Source: Bacteroidaceae bacterium (GTDB taxonomy: Bacteria > Bacteroidota > Bacteroidia > Bacteroidales > Bacteroidaceae). From it: a stretch of DNA of 64,000 bases. Location: NCBI GenBank assembly GCA_017541025.1, contig JAFXZY010000093.1, positions 1 through 64,000 on the forward strand, read 5' to 3'. The translations under genes were made by a program, and so were the position numbers. Each line of letters starts with the position of its first letter. Position 1 is the stretch's first letter. A model generated the notes under the pieces. The model saw only the letters and a list, made by a program, of their open reading frames with translations. It had not been told where the DNA came from and searched no databases. Positions 1-8,749 of this stretch are shown in pieces.

Positions 1-130
1 ATTTCCAGATATGGTTGGTTCGTGTCTGGAAGGGGATTCTTTGACAGTAATCCTGTAAAAAATAACAAAATTAGAGATAAAACGATTAAACAATATTAAA
101 ATAACAGCCAATTATTTGGTTTGCAACATA

Positions 131-288
131 GAAGTTACGAAAAAACGAGAGCAGAACAAAAGATTTTAATCTTTTTTATGCCGAGACGGAGTAACTTCGA
201 TATTATAGATGTCAAAGTTACAAAAAAACGAGAGAAGAGCAAAAGAAAAGTTTATTTTTCTTTCCTATTCCGAGTACCAGTAACTTCG
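131..288. repeat. two tandem imperfect palindromic repeats
   Basis: Two diverged copies lie head to tail at 131-199 and 214-288. Each starts with (G/A)AAGTTAC followed by an A-run and ACGAGAG, has a palindromic A/T-rich centre (AAAGATTTTAATCTTT in the first copy), and closes with CCGAG...GTAACTTCG. The outer arms GAAGTTAC and GTAACTTC pair, so each copy can fold into a long hairpin. Reading frames through it are chance. It looks like an intergenic palindromic repeat family, but with only two copies here its spread cannot be judged. Confidence 0.6.
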
Positions 289-302
289 ACGGTAACAAAT
301 CG

Positions 303-376
303 CCTCGGGAGTCTGCACGTGCGATGCCCGGGAGTCTGCAAGTGTAGGCTCGGGGAGGTTGCAAACATAGGCTCGC
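303..376. repeat. short GC-rich tandem repeat, about 24 bp period
   Basis: Three degenerate units follow one another, built around CGGGAGTCTGCA / CGGGAGTCTGCA / GGGGAGGTTGCA, each followed by a ten-base G/T/C tail ending in GGCTCG or similar. The unit is much richer in G+C than the flanks. No gene is supported here. Confidence 0.55.
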
Positions 377-384
377 TTGCCTGA

Positions 385-902
385 CAACCCCCTGCACATT
401 GCCTTCACAAGATGCGCCAACTGAGACTTACCAATATCATAAAAAACCGATCAAACATCCCATTTTGCCACAAAATTCATAGTATTTGTTGTCAGAATAT
501 AAAAATTCCGCATCACTCAGGTGAGTTGAAAATGCAGGAAAATCATCGGAACAAAGGGGACACACATGTCTTTTGATACCTTAGAGAGGATAAATTTGCA
601 GCATTTTGTGACTCTTGAAGGCTTTGGCATCGCCGGAGAGACGCGGTTAAAATATTGTAAGTCATTGCTTTTTAGAGAATTAAATTGTTTATCAATACAC
701 GTTCAGTCTCAGTCTCAGAGTCTCAGTTGTTTTTTAAGATACCCCCTTTCTTTCTTATTATACATATATTATATTATATATATTATTATATATCAATAAG
801 TTATAAGACTCAGAAGAGGCTGTTTTCCAGTTGGTGGGTACCTTTTTTTTGAACTGAGACTGAGATTTTGAGACTGTTGTTAGCCACATCAACTCTCAAT
901 TC
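385..902. other. gene-poor spacer with CTGAGACT inverted repeats
   Basis: No convincing gene lies between the repeats above and the MORN-repeat gene. Positions 702-729 carry repeated CAGTCTCAGT units and positions 851-878 carry the opposite orientation (CTGAGACTGAGA). Between them is a nearly pure A/T tract (about 760-800) made of TATAT/ATTAT steps. A 77-codon frame starting at 566 runs into this tract and is probably spurious, though its first 45 codons are not obviously random and could be a gene remnant. Positions 891-907 carry a small CTCAATT repeat next to the stop of the following gene. Confidence 0.45.
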
Positions 903-2528
903 TCAATCCCCCTTGCGTCTTTGCTGAACCAGATAAGTATCGAACCAGAGGATGATGGATTCTCCCTTGTTGCCCGTCTCCAATGTCATACGGTCGTAAC
1001 GCGAATCGATAAAATCCTGCTGTGAAAGGACAAAACGCATACCGTCACGGAAAATGGCGTATTCGTCGGATATGAATATTACCTTTATGGCTTTATCCTG
1101 ACTGTAACCCGTTCCGCTTGACATAATAGCAGTCATAATCTTAGCTACCTTCTGACTGTATTTCTGAGCATCGGGATGTTTCAGCATACCAGCCGCCAGA
1201 GCAGCCCTCAGGAGAAGAGATAGCGATACGGGGGCCTTCTGCAATTCTTTCTGGCATACATCAAAGGCTTCCTGCAGTTTGCCTTCCTTAATGAGTTGTG
1301 TCGGTGCAACTATCAGATCTACATGGTCGGGGTCGTAATCCTTGGTAAAGGCAAAACCATAATAAAGCATGGCTGCTTCTTCGTTCGAAAGAGACAAAGG
1401 GTCTTCCTGGAACTTTTCCATCAGCTCTTTATATCCTTGGGCATTCTGCTTTACGAAAGTCTCAACTTCCTGAAAGTCTATCTGCAGTTTGCCGTTCGAT
1501 GCAAAGAATTCGAGCATAGCCATTCCGGATGGGGGGTTCTTTATTTCTGTGACCACCTCTGGGGTCTGACTTTCGGGTTCCACCAGGATGTTCTTTTCCC
1601 AACGGCCCTTAGAAATATTTCCGTGGGCATCGGTATAGGTTCCCTGACCTGTTCGCCAGCCGTCGTTCCATTCGCCTTCGTAGCGTTCGCCAGCCCATTG
1701 GGTGGAGTCGCCCCATACGATTGTGCCATAGCCCTGGCGCTTGCCGTTTACAAAGTCTCCCTCATAGACGGTTCCGTCGGAAAAGTAATATTTTCCTTTC
1801 CCCTCGATAAGCGTTTGTCCGTTCTTGTAGAGTGATACTTCTCCCTCGTAATACACCTTTCCGTCCTTACGTAAGGTCCTTTGAACGTTTTTCTTGGCTA
1901 TGGAGGATGCAGCCTTGGCCCTCTCATCGTCTATGGGATTAACGGTTCTGTTGGCAGCCAGCAGTTTTTCGTCGTAGGTGTTACGGTTCAGGGAACTGAC
2001 CTGTGCCTCGCTCATAGGGAAGAACTTGCGGTCTTTGTAATAGTGGCCTTTCAGGGTTAGTGTGCCATCGGATTCCAACCGCATCTTGTATTTAAAGCTG
2101 TTGGGGTGAAAAGTCTTTGTGTAGCGCCACGTCTGATATTTACCGCTCTTCCATGGTGCTTCTGGCTCCTTGTATTTAATCTCTACAGGCTGGGCATACA
2201 CCATTTTAGCCTGAGGGAAGAACTCTAAGTTGTACTCGTTCTCGCTCACCTTGTCTTGGGGGAGGATGGGGTGCTCCAGCACATAAAAACCGGGCAGGAA
2301 TCTTACGCGTGTTTTCTTGTCCTCATCAGTGGTACAATATATGCGTACCTTGTACAGGCTGTTATCCTGCTTGTATTCCAAAGCCAGAATAACGTCCTCT
2401 GGGTGGGGCGTACCTTCTTTCTTCTCCCAATGGTAGAAATACCGTGTAGTATATGTTTCTTTGGCTATTACCGTAACGGGGAGCATCAGCAGCAACGCAA
2501 TCTGAAGGAAATGAATAAAACGGCGCAT
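903..2528 (-). CDS. secreted MORN-repeat protein with DUF4919-like C-terminus
   Basis: 541 residues starting with a signal peptide (MRRFIHFLQIALLLMLPVTVIA). Residues about 225-310 contain three to four MORN repeats (YYEGEV, YEGDFVNGKRQGYG, YEGEWNDGWRTGQG), which in other proteins form beta-hairpin scaffolds. The last 200 residues, with LYYGFAFTKDYDP and a helical repeat-like part, resemble the Bacteroidota DUF4919 family. No catalytic motif is visible, so the likely role is an exported scaffold or envelope protein. It is transcribed away from the M16 protease gene across a 130 bp spacer. A possible -7 box (TAAATTTG on the minus strand) lies at 2558-2565. Family assignment of the MORN part is firm and of the C-terminal part moderate. 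Confidence 0.75.
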   Translation of the reverse strand: MRRFIHFLQIALLLMLPVTVIAKETYTTRYFYHWEKKEGTPHPEDVILALEYKQDNSLYKVRIYCTTDEDKKTRVRFLPGFYVLEHPILPQDKVSENEYNLEFFPQAKMVYAQPVEIKYKEPEAPWKSGKYQTWRYTKTFHPNSFKYKMRLESDGTLTLKGHYYKDRKFFPMSEAQVSSLNRNTYDEKLLAANRTVNPIDDERAKAASSIAKKNVQRTLRKDGKVYYEGEVSLYKNGQTLIEGKGKYYFSDGTVYEGDFVNGKRQGYGTIVWGDSTQWAGERYEGEWNDGWRTGQGTYTDAHGNISKGRWEKNILVEPESQTPEVVTEIKNPPSGMAMLEFFASNGKLQIDFQEVETFVKQNAQGYKELMEKFQEDPLSLSNEEAAMLYYGFAFTKDYDPDHVDLIVAPTQLIKEGKLQEAFDVCQKELQKAPVSLSLLLRAALAAGMLKHPDAQKYSQKVAKIMTAIMSSGTGYSQDKAIKVIFISDEYAIFRDGMRFVLSQQDFIDSRYDRMTLETGNKGESIILWFDTYLVQQRRKGD

Positions 2529-2593
2529 AATTACTTCTCTGCTTAAAAATTACTTGGCAAATTTACAAAATTTCCGAATATTAGAGCCTGTCA

Positions 2594-2626
2594 TTGTTAT
2601 TATTTAAAGAATTTGTTGTAGATTTG
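2594..2626 (+). promoter_or_regulatory. Bacteroidetes-type promoter for the M16 protease gene
   Basis: TTG at 2594-2596 and TAGATTTG at 2619-2626 fit the Bacteroidetes -33/-7 pattern with a 22-base gap. Transcription would start about 25 bases upstream of the ATG at 2659. Confidence 0.5.
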
Positions 2627-2658
2627 TACTCGGAAATACACAAACAGGTATAAAAAAT

Positions 2659-5529
2659 ATGAAAATGAAGATTTTTACATGCATCCTTCTTGCACTGCTG
2701 AGTAGTGTTACCGCATTTGCAGAAGACACTATTCGCTTTCATGGTCGTGCCGACCTTATCGACAAACAGGAAATACCCACAGATACCGCCTTCAGGACTG
2801 GAGTGCTGGACAACGGACTGACGTATTACGTGGCTGAGAGCAAAAACCCAGAGAAGCGTGCTTACTTCCGTCTGTTGGTAAAAGGCGGTTCGCTGGTAGA
2901 AGAGGAAAACGAACGCGGTATTGCCCACTATGTGGAGCACATGATGTTCAAGGGCACCAAGCATTTCCCAGGCATAGATGGTGTGTATGGCTTCCTGCGC
3001 AGGAACGGTATGCCAGTGGGGTACGATAGCAATGCATTTACAAATCATGACATTACATATTATGTGTTTGACGCTGTGCCTACGGACAAACCGGAGTTGC
3101 TGGATTCCTGTCTGCTCTTCTTTCAGGATATTGCCAACCAAGATGCTGCCATCAGCGACGAGGCTGTAAAAGGCGAACACAATGTAATTGCCGAGGAATG
3201 GCGAATGAGAAATCCCAAAAACTACCTAATCAGCCTACTAAAAGACATCTATAACCATCCCCAATACAACAACCGGATGCCCCTTGGCGATATGGATATC
3301 ATACAGAACTGTACACCAGAACTGGTCCGCAACTTCTACAAACGCTGGTACCAACCTCAGAACATGGCCGTAGTGGTGGTGGGCGACTTTGATGCCGATC
3401 AGATGGAGGAGAAAATAAACCGTCTGTTCGGTAATATCAAAAAAGGAGAGTCTGTGGTTCCTCCCTTACCCACCTTCCAAAACACAGAAGGGCCTCTGTT
3501 CCGTTCCTATAAAGAGGATAATTTTTCACTTGAAGCCATAACAGTGGATATCAGAATACCCCAACAGGTTTATCAAGATAAGATGACGGTAGGTGACGTT
3601 AAGGCTGAATGGATAACAGAAAAACTGACCGAAATCCTAAAGAAAAGAGTTAAGAAACTTATGGAAAATTCAGATTTGGTGGGTACCACAAACGTTCTTA
3701 ATTCGCGCTTAACATCTACTTCTGCCGTTAGTACTCTTGAAGTGGTTCTCCGTGTCAACCCAGGGAGCGGGAAGGTTGCCTATGAAATGCTTTTCAAAGA
3801 GATAGAGTCTATCCGCAGGAATGGTTTCACGAAGGATGATTTCGAAAACTTGGACCGCGTGAATGATATCTATAACGCAGACACAACAGCTATTGATTTT
3901 TCATGTAAAATGAGTACAAGTACTTTCATCAAGCATCGTACGAGTACAGATAAGCTTAATCTGTTTGTTTCCCGTTTCATGGAAAACAAGGATGTTATTG
4001 CAGAACAGTCAGAGGGCTTGGCAAAAGATCACATCCGGTTCTCTATCCCAAGAGAAGAGCTCCAGAAAGCATTTTGCCAACTGACTGAGGGGCAGAACAT
4101 GATTGTCTCTGGTATTTTCCCCAGCAAAACGGAAGGCCTCTCGGTGGAAGAATTGCAGGAGATATATAATAAGGTAAGAAGTATGCCAGACGAGGAACTG
4201 GTACAGAAGGAAAAGGAAGAAGAGACGTTTGAAAAACTCGACATAGATTCCGTAAACATAGCCCCCACCCCAGGAACGGTAAAGAAACTGAAAGCACGCA
4301 GACACGGTATCCGCGAGGCAGTTCTCTCAAACGGTGTAAAAGTGGTATTCTGGAAACACAAGACTTCGAACAAAAATATCAACATGAAGTGGTTGCGTCC
4401 CGGAGGCTACTCCCTCCTTGATAATGAGGACCGTTTTTATGGAAATATGATTGATTTCTGCAAGCGAGAATATAACTTTAAAAATGGTTACAATGTGGGC
4501 GGACTGATTCAGGACTATGAGGATTACCTGAATTGTTGGATAGACAGCAGCGGTAATACCAACAATTTCTTCAAGCAATTATATGCCGAACTGACCCCCA
4601 CAGGAGATATAAACACTGCAAAGTTTAAGGAAAGGCTCAAGCAGTTGCAAATGATGGCCCAGAGTAACACAAATCCTGTAAATCAGGCAGCAGCAAGAAT
4701 AAACACCTTATTCAGTGCTCACCCTGAGCGTAAGCTTCCCATAACCCCGGAATTGGCTGCTACATATAACGTATCACGCTTTAAGGAGGTAATAAAGGAG
4801 TACTATTCTAACTGCAACGGTGCCGTATTGGGCATTCAGGGAGATTTCGAAATAGACAGCATTATGCCCTATGTGCTTAAGTATGTGGCATCGCTGCCCT
4901 CAAAGCCTGAACCGGTAAGGTGCAAAGAGTGGCCCTCGGACCACTTCCGTACAACCGATACCACCATCGTAGAAAAGATACAGCATAACAGTCCCCTTTG
5001 TCAAACAGGTTTGTGCTACACCTGGGAAAAAGGCTATGAATACTCAGCCAAGACACATGCCCTTAACGACGCGCTATGGGGTGTGATGAATTCTTTACTG
5101 TTTGAGAATCTCAGAGTCAGACACAGTGATGTTTATGCCCCATCGTGCGGAGTAATTAGCATCATACATCCGTTTTACCAGATGTTGTGCCGCATTTCCT
5201 ATTCCTGTAACCCCAAAGACCGCGAACGTGTTGCCAAGGATGTAGATCAACTGATGCACGAAATGGCTGAAGGGGACCTTATCACGAAAGAACTGATAGA
5301 TGGTTACATTAAGCAGCGGGAGAAAGGTGTAAAACCATTAGACGACTTTGACAAGTTAAGCCTCCTTGTCCAACGTAAGGTTTATGGCATTGCTGTTGAT
5401 AAGAACGACTTGTCGTACCTGCGTAAGGTTACGCCGAAATCTTTGAAGGCACACCTAAAACGTATGCTCAAGAATGGTAATTTGCATATTGGCTATCTGA
5501 CGACGGAAAGCAATGAGGAGGGGCAATAG
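2659..5529 (+). CDS. M16 family zinc metalloprotease (insulinase/PqqL type), exported
   Basis: 956 residues with an N-terminal signal peptide ending near AFAEDT, so it acts in the periplasm or at the outer membrane. The inverted zinc motif HxxEH is intact at residues 90-94 (HYVEH), and the downstream acidic ligand region (EAVKGEHNVIAEE) follows about 75-80 residues later, as expected for active M16 enzymes. The length fits a single chain with two M16 core pairs, like PqqL and other bacterial M16B proteins; the second half (from about residue 540) lacks the motif and should be the inactive partner. It probably degrades oligopeptides. It stands alone between a divergent MORN gene and a terminator. 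Confidence 0.9.
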   Translation: MKMKIFTCILLALLSSVTAFAEDTIRFHGRADLIDKQEIPTDTAFRTGVLDNGLTYYVAESKNPEKRAYFRLLVKGGSLVEEENERGIAHYVEHMMFKGTKHFPGIDGVYGFLRRNGMPVGYDSNAFTNHDITYYVFDAVPTDKPELLDSCLLFFQDIANQDAAISDEAVKGEHNVIAEEWRMRNPKNYLISLLKDIYNHPQYNNRMPLGDMDIIQNCTPELVRNFYKRWYQPQNMAVVVVGDFDADQMEEKINRLFGNIKKGESVVPPLPTFQNTEGPLFRSYKEDNFSLEAITVDIRIPQQVYQDKMTVGDVKAEWITEKLTEILKKRVKKLMENSDLVGTTNVLNSRLTSTSAVSTLEVVLRVNPGSGKVAYEMLFKEIESIRRNGFTKDDFENLDRVNDIYNADTTAIDFSCKMSTSTFIKHRTSTDKLNLFVSRFMENKDVIAEQSEGLAKDHIRFSIPREELQKAFCQLTEGQNMIVSGIFPSKTEGLSVEELQEIYNKVRSMPDEELVQKEKEEETFEKLDIDSVNIAPTPGTVKKLKARRHGIREAVLSNGVKVVFWKHKTSNKNINMKWLRPGGYSLLDNEDRFYGNMIDFCKREYNFKNGYNVGGLIQDYEDYLNCWIDSSGNTNNFFKQLYAELTPTGDINTAKFKERLKQLQMMAQSNTNPVNQAAARINTLFSAHPERKLPITPELAATYNVSRFKEVIKEYYSNCNGAVLGIQGDFEIDSIMPYVLKYVASLPSKPEPVRCKEWPSDHFRTTDTTIVEKIQHNSPLCQTGLCYTWEKGYEYSAKTHALNDALWGVMNSLLFENLRVRHSDVYAPSCGVISIIHPFYQMLCRISYSCNPKDRERVAKDVDQLMHEMAEGDLITKELIDGYIKQREKGVKPLDDFDKLSLLVQRKVYGIAVDKNDLSYLRKVTPKSLKAHLKRMLKNGNLHIGYLTTESNEEGQ

Positions 5530-5535
5530 GGATCT

Positions 5536-5564
5536 GCCCGCTTGGGGTTGAATTCATCGACCCC
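5536..5564 (-). pseudogene. degenerate 3' part of a tRNA-Lys gene
   Basis: GCCCGCTTGGGGTT at 5536-5549 repeats exactly the 3' acceptor/T-arm part of the intact tRNA-Lys 120 bp to the right (5658-5671). The match continues imperfectly through GAA...ACCCC. The rest of the tRNA is absent. It is either a decayed duplicate or the scar of an element that once used the tRNA end. Confidence 0.5.
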
Positions 5565-5592
5565 GGCCCTTCCACGGGAAGCTTAACATCAA

Positions 5593-5651
5593 AAAAAGAG
5601 AAGCAAAACTTTCTGAAAGTAAACTCTCACCAGTTTTGCTTCTCTCTTTTT
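5593..5651. terminator. bidirectional hairpin terminator
   Basis: AAGAGAAGCAAAACT (5596-5610) pairs with AGTTTTGCTTCTCT (5632-5645), with A and T runs outside. It can end transcription of the M16 gene from the left and of tRNA-Lys from the right. Confidence 0.8.
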
Positions 5652-5655
5652 GCTG

Positions 5656-5728
5656 TAGCCCGCTTGGGGTTCGAACCCAAGACCCCAACATTAAAAGTGT
5701 TGTGCTCTACCAACTGAGCTAGCGGACC
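5656..5728 (-). tRNA. tRNA-Lys (anticodon TTT)
   Basis: Read on the minus strand the 73 bases fold as a normal cloverleaf. The D arm is GCTCAGTTGGTAGAGC, the anticodon loop CTTTTAA sits on the stem CAACA/TGTTG, and the T arm contains GGTTCGAACC. The acceptor 5' strand is GGTCCGC. The CCA end is not encoded. The anticodon TTT reads lysine codons. Confidence 0.95.
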
Positions 5729-5764
5729 AACCTAAATACCAATGCATTTCTGCAATTGCGGGTG

Positions 5765-5795
5765 CAAAGGTATATATTTTAATTCATAATTCAAA
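5765..5795 (-). promoter_or_regulatory. promoter of tRNA-Lys
   Basis: On the minus strand TTTG (5795-5792) and TACCTTTG (5772-5765) are separated by 19 bases, a perfect Bacteroidetes promoter. The -33 box lies inside the AATTCAAA tandem repeat at 5781-5812, which offers further TTTTG boxes every nine bases. Confidence 0.8.
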
Positions 5796-5810
5796 ATTCA
5801 AAATTCAAAA

Positions 5811-6947
5811 TTATTCATTTTCCTCACTTTTTTGTGCGTCCTCCTCTGTTTTTTGCTCTGTTTCAGCTTCTGCGACGACTTCTTTGAGTATAAATCTGCG
5901 GTAATAGGACAGCAACAGCGTGGTGAGCGGAAGGGCTATAATTAAGCCGATAATACCCATCAAGCTACCCCAAATGGAAAGGCTGAGCAGAATAATGGCG
6001 GGGTTCAGTCCCATAACATGCCCCATGATCCGAGGCGTAAGGTACATATCCTGTATGAGTTGCACCACAGCAAAGACGGCCAAAGCACAAAGCATTATGA
6101 ACCAGAAGCTCTCACCCGTCTCGGTTGCCTTAAGGATAGCCAGTAAGATTGTGGGGATAAAGCCGAAGAGCTGCATATAAGGCACCAAATTGAGCAAACC
6201 TATAAACAAGCCCAGGCCAATAGCCAGAGGGAAATCTATGATAAGGAAGCCGATACTGAACAGGATGCCTACGATAAGTGCTATCAGGGACTGACCGCGG
6301 AAATAAGCATTCATGCCGTTCTTGACATCCTGTACCACCATAGAAGCAAAGTCTCGCTTGCCGGCAGGAATAAGATTCACCCAACCCTGACATATCTTTT
6401 CGTAATCTACCAATATAAAGAACATATAGAGTAGCACGACAAACACGCCAAGCACACTCAAGGCCACATTTACCGTGCTGGAAACCACATTCCAGGTTTG
6501 AAGCATAACGGTCTGCATGGCATCGATAAACGAACTTTGCTGAACCAGATTGACAAGGGTGTTCTTATTGCTGAGATAATCAACAACATTCTGTATGTAT
6601 TTCGACATGTTGGTCTGAGTCATCACATCATGGAAATACAGCGTAGTCAATTCGGCAATGTGTATGGTCTCTTTTATAATCGGGGGAACAATCAGGGCAA
6701 TAAAGCCTGCCAACAAAGCAAACACAAACAACAGGGCTACTACGATGCTGAGAATACGGTTGCGCAAACGTAACCTGTGCTGGATAAATCGCACAAGAGG
6801 ATATAGCAGATAGGCAAGAAGCCATGCTATAAAGAAAGGTAACAATACGCTGGAAAGGGTGTTGAGCAACCATACGGCTCCTACAGAAAGACAGAGGACT
6901 GTAATACTGCGGATAAAGCTGTCGAAAGTTATCTTTTGTTCAAACAT
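5811..6947 (-). CDS. AI-2E family transporter (YdiK/PerM-like membrane protein)
   Basis: 378 residues from the ATG at 6947; an upstream TTG reading adds eight residues that come from a tandem repeat and is unlikely. About eight hydrophobic segments are visible, with the long central extracytoplasmic helix region (about residues 105-155) typical of the AI-2E transporter/PerM family. The family includes proteins proposed to export autoinducer-2 and sodium/proton antiporters, so the substrate cannot be told. The C-terminal 20 residues are strongly acidic (EAETEQKTEEDAQK). The stop codon overlaps the AATTCAAA microrepeat. The neighbouring genes give no functional hint. Confidence 0.85.
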   Translation of the reverse strand: MFEQKITFDSFIRSITVLCLSVGAVWLLNTLSSVLLPFFIAWLLAYLLYPLVRFIQHRLRLRNRILSIVVALLFVFALLAGFIALIVPPIIKETIHIAELTTLYFHDVMTQTNMSKYIQNVVDYLSNKNTLVNLVQQSSFIDAMQTVMLQTWNVVSSTVNVALSVLGVFVVLLYMFFILVDYEKICQGWVNLIPAGKRDFASMVVQDVKNGMNAYFRGQSLIALIVGILFSIGFLIIDFPLAIGLGLFIGLLNLVPYMQLFGFIPTILLAILKATETGESFWFIMLCALAVFAVVQLIQDMYLTPRIMGHVMGLNPAIILLSLSIWGSLMGIIGLIIALPLTTLLLSYYRRFILKEVVAEAETEQKTEEDAQKSEENE

Positions 6948-6954
6948 ATTTTTT

Positions 6955-6986
6955 AGTTGACAAGTTGACAAGTTGACAAGTTGACG
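6955..6986. repeat. 8 bp tandem repeat, four copies
   Basis: AGTTGACA is repeated four times (last copy AGTTGACG) directly upstream of the AI-2E transporter start. It is one of many short tandem repeats at gene borders in this window. Confidence 0.85.
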
Positions 6987-7161
6987 TGTAGAGTTAGGCT
7001 CTTTAATCGCTAATCGATTTCATAGACGCAAAAATATATATTCTATTTGAATTAGCCCCATGGGGGGTTTAAAAAAATTGAAATAATCTAAATATTTTGA
7101 CTTGTTTATCCGCAAAATCGTTTTTTATGTTTATTTTTGCCCCCAAATTGGCATTTCGGAA

Positions 7162-7833
7162 ATGGGGACATTGTACTTGGTACCTACACCGGTAGGAAAT
7201 TTGGAAGATATCACATTCAGAGCCTTGAAGGTGCTGAAGGAGGCCGACCTGATTCTGGCAGAGGACACTCGGACCAGCGGCATACTGCTGAAGCACTTCG
7301 AGATTAAGAATGCTATGCTTTCGTACCATAAGTTCAATGAGCACCAGACCGTTGACCGTGTGGTGGAACGACTGAAGGGCGGCGAGACGGTGGCTGTGGT
7401 AAGTGATGCCGGTACACCAGGTATCAGCGATCCTGGCTTTCTGGTGGCCCGCGAAGCTATAAAAGCAGGCATAGAGGTGATTACTCTGCCTGGCGCAACA
7501 GCTTTTGTGCCTGCCTTGGTAAGCAGCGGACTGCCTTGCGACAAGTTCTGCTTCGAGGGTTTTCTGCCCCAAAAGAAGGGACGCCAGACCCGGCTCAACG
7601 CGCTTGCCGAGGAATCCCGAACGATGATTTTCTATGAATCTCCTCATCGCATTGTAAAGACTTTGGAGCAGTTCAAGGAAGTCTTCGGATTCGACAGACC
7701 CGTTAGCGTATGCCGTGAGATTAGTAAAATCCATGAGGAGAGCGTTCGCGGCACCGTGGAAGAGGTCTTGGAACACTTTAAAAAGAATGAACCCAGAGGT
7801 GAATTCGTAATCGTTTTGGGCGGAGCCTTATAA
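7162..7833 (+). CDS. rsmI: 16S rRNA (cytidine-1402-2'-O)-methyltransferase RsmI
   Basis: 223 residues from the ATG at 7162; an upstream in-frame start at 7102 would add 20 residues over a likely promoter. The protein begins MGTLYLVPTPVGNLEDIT, and contains AEDTRTS, the SAM-binding loop VSDAGTPGISDPG and the later YESPHR motif, all diagnostic for RsmI of the tetrapyrrole methylase fold. It methylates the ribose of C1402 in the decoding centre using S-adenosylmethionine, in the cytoplasm. A TATTTTTG box at 7132-7139 may be its -7 element. Confidence 0.95.
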   Translation: MGTLYLVPTPVGNLEDITFRALKVLKEADLILAEDTRTSGILLKHFEIKNAMLSYHKFNEHQTVDRVVERLKGGETVAVVSDAGTPGISDPGFLVAREAIKAGIEVITLPGATAFVPALVSSGLPCDKFCFEGFLPQKKGRQTRLNALAEESRTMIFYESPHRIVKTLEQFKEVFGFDRPVSVCREISKIHEESVRGTVEEVLEHFKKNEPRGEFVIVLGGAL

Positions 7834-7859
7834 GAGAGTTTAGAGTTGAGAGTTTAGAG
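7834..7859. repeat. short tandem repeat between rsmI and the next gene
   Basis: GAGAGTTTAGAGTTGAGAGT followed by TTAGAG: repeated GTTTAGAG/GTTGAGAG units starting right at the rsmI stop codon. Confidence 0.7.
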
Positions 7860-7889
7860 AGGATATTGAGAATTCAAAATAATATTGAT

Positions 7890-8744
7890 ATGAAAAAACT
7901 TGGATTTATTTCAGTAGTAACTTTGCTGTTGGTTTCTTGCGGCCAGAGTCAGCAAGTTAGTGAGGCTGCCATTGAGCAGGAACGTGATTCGCTACAGCGG
8001 ATTATAAACGAAAAGGATATAGAGTTGAATGATATCATGAGTACTTTCGATGAAGTACAGGAAGGTATCAGACGTATAAATGAAGCCGAGGGACGGGTAA
8101 CCGTTGCTGACGGCAATCCCGAAAGTGCCAGCAACAAGGAGGTAATCCGGGAGAATATGCAGTTTATTCGTGATGCTATGCAGCAGAACCGCGATATGAT
8201 TGCCCAGCTGAAAGAAAAACTGCGCAAAAGTTCCTTCAATGCAGAAAAGCTGAAGAAGACAGTTGAGAACCTGCAGGCTCAGATAGATACACAAACAGCC
8301 CGTATTCAGGAGTTGGAGGCAAAACTTGCCGAGAAGGATGTTCAACTGGCCGAACAGGGTGAACAGATTAATACCCTGAACGAGAGTGTGAACACGCTGA
8401 CTGAGGAAAACAAACAGAAGGCGGCTACTGTTGCCACACAGGAGAAGCAACTGAATGCTGCATGGTTTGTCTTCGGTACTAAAGCAGAGCTGAAGGAGGA
8501 GAAGATACTGCAGAATGGCGATGTGCTGCGTGACGGGAACTTCAACAAGGATTACTTTACCCAAATTGATATCCGTTACGATAAGGTTATTAGGTTCTAC
8601 AGTAAGAGTGCCACCATGCTTACCAATCATCCCTCTGGCAGTTACCAGATGGTAAAGGATAGCAAGGGACTGTATGAGTTGCATATCTCCGACCCTGTTA
8701 AGTTCTGGAGCACAGGAAAGTATCTGGTGGTACAGGTGAAGTAA
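7890..8744 (+). CDS. coiled-coil lipoprotein, conserved Bacteroidales type
   Basis: 284 residues from the ATG at 7890 (the frame is open upstream, but this start gives the signal peptide). MKKLGFISVVTLLLVSCGQ is a lipoprotein signal with lipobox LVSC. Residues about 25-195 are rich in Glu, Gln, Lys and Ala with heptad spacing and should form a long coiled coil. The last 90 residues form a compact domain containing WFVFGTKAELKEEKILQNG and TNHPSGSYQ, a pattern shared by a Bacteroidales lipoprotein family of unknown function. It likely sits in the periplasm anchored to a membrane. It may be cotranscribed with rsmI. Function is not recognised. Confidence 0.8.
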   Translation: MKKLGFISVVTLLLVSCGQSQQVSEAAIEQERDSLQRIINEKDIELNDIMSTFDEVQEGIRRINEAEGRVTVADGNPESASNKEVIRENMQFIRDAMQQNRDMIAQLKEKLRKSSFNAEKLKKTVENLQAQIDTQTARIQELEAKLAEKDVQLAEQGEQINTLNESVNTLTEENKQKAATVATQEKQLNAAWFVFGTKAELKEEKILQNGDVLRDGNFNKDYFTQIDIRYDKVIRFYSKSATMLTNHPSGSYQMVKDSKGLYELHISDPVKFWSTGKYLVVQVK

Positions 8745-8749
8745 AGAAT

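Noticed and set aside
121..384. 87-codon open frame in the repeat region
   Set aside because: It runs through two palindromic repeats and a tandem repeat, with no plausible start context or protein character.
566..799. 77-codon open frame
   Set aside because: The second half is translated A/T tract (LLYIYYIIYIIIYQ) and CAGTCT repeat (QSQSQSLS). At most the first part could be a remnant.
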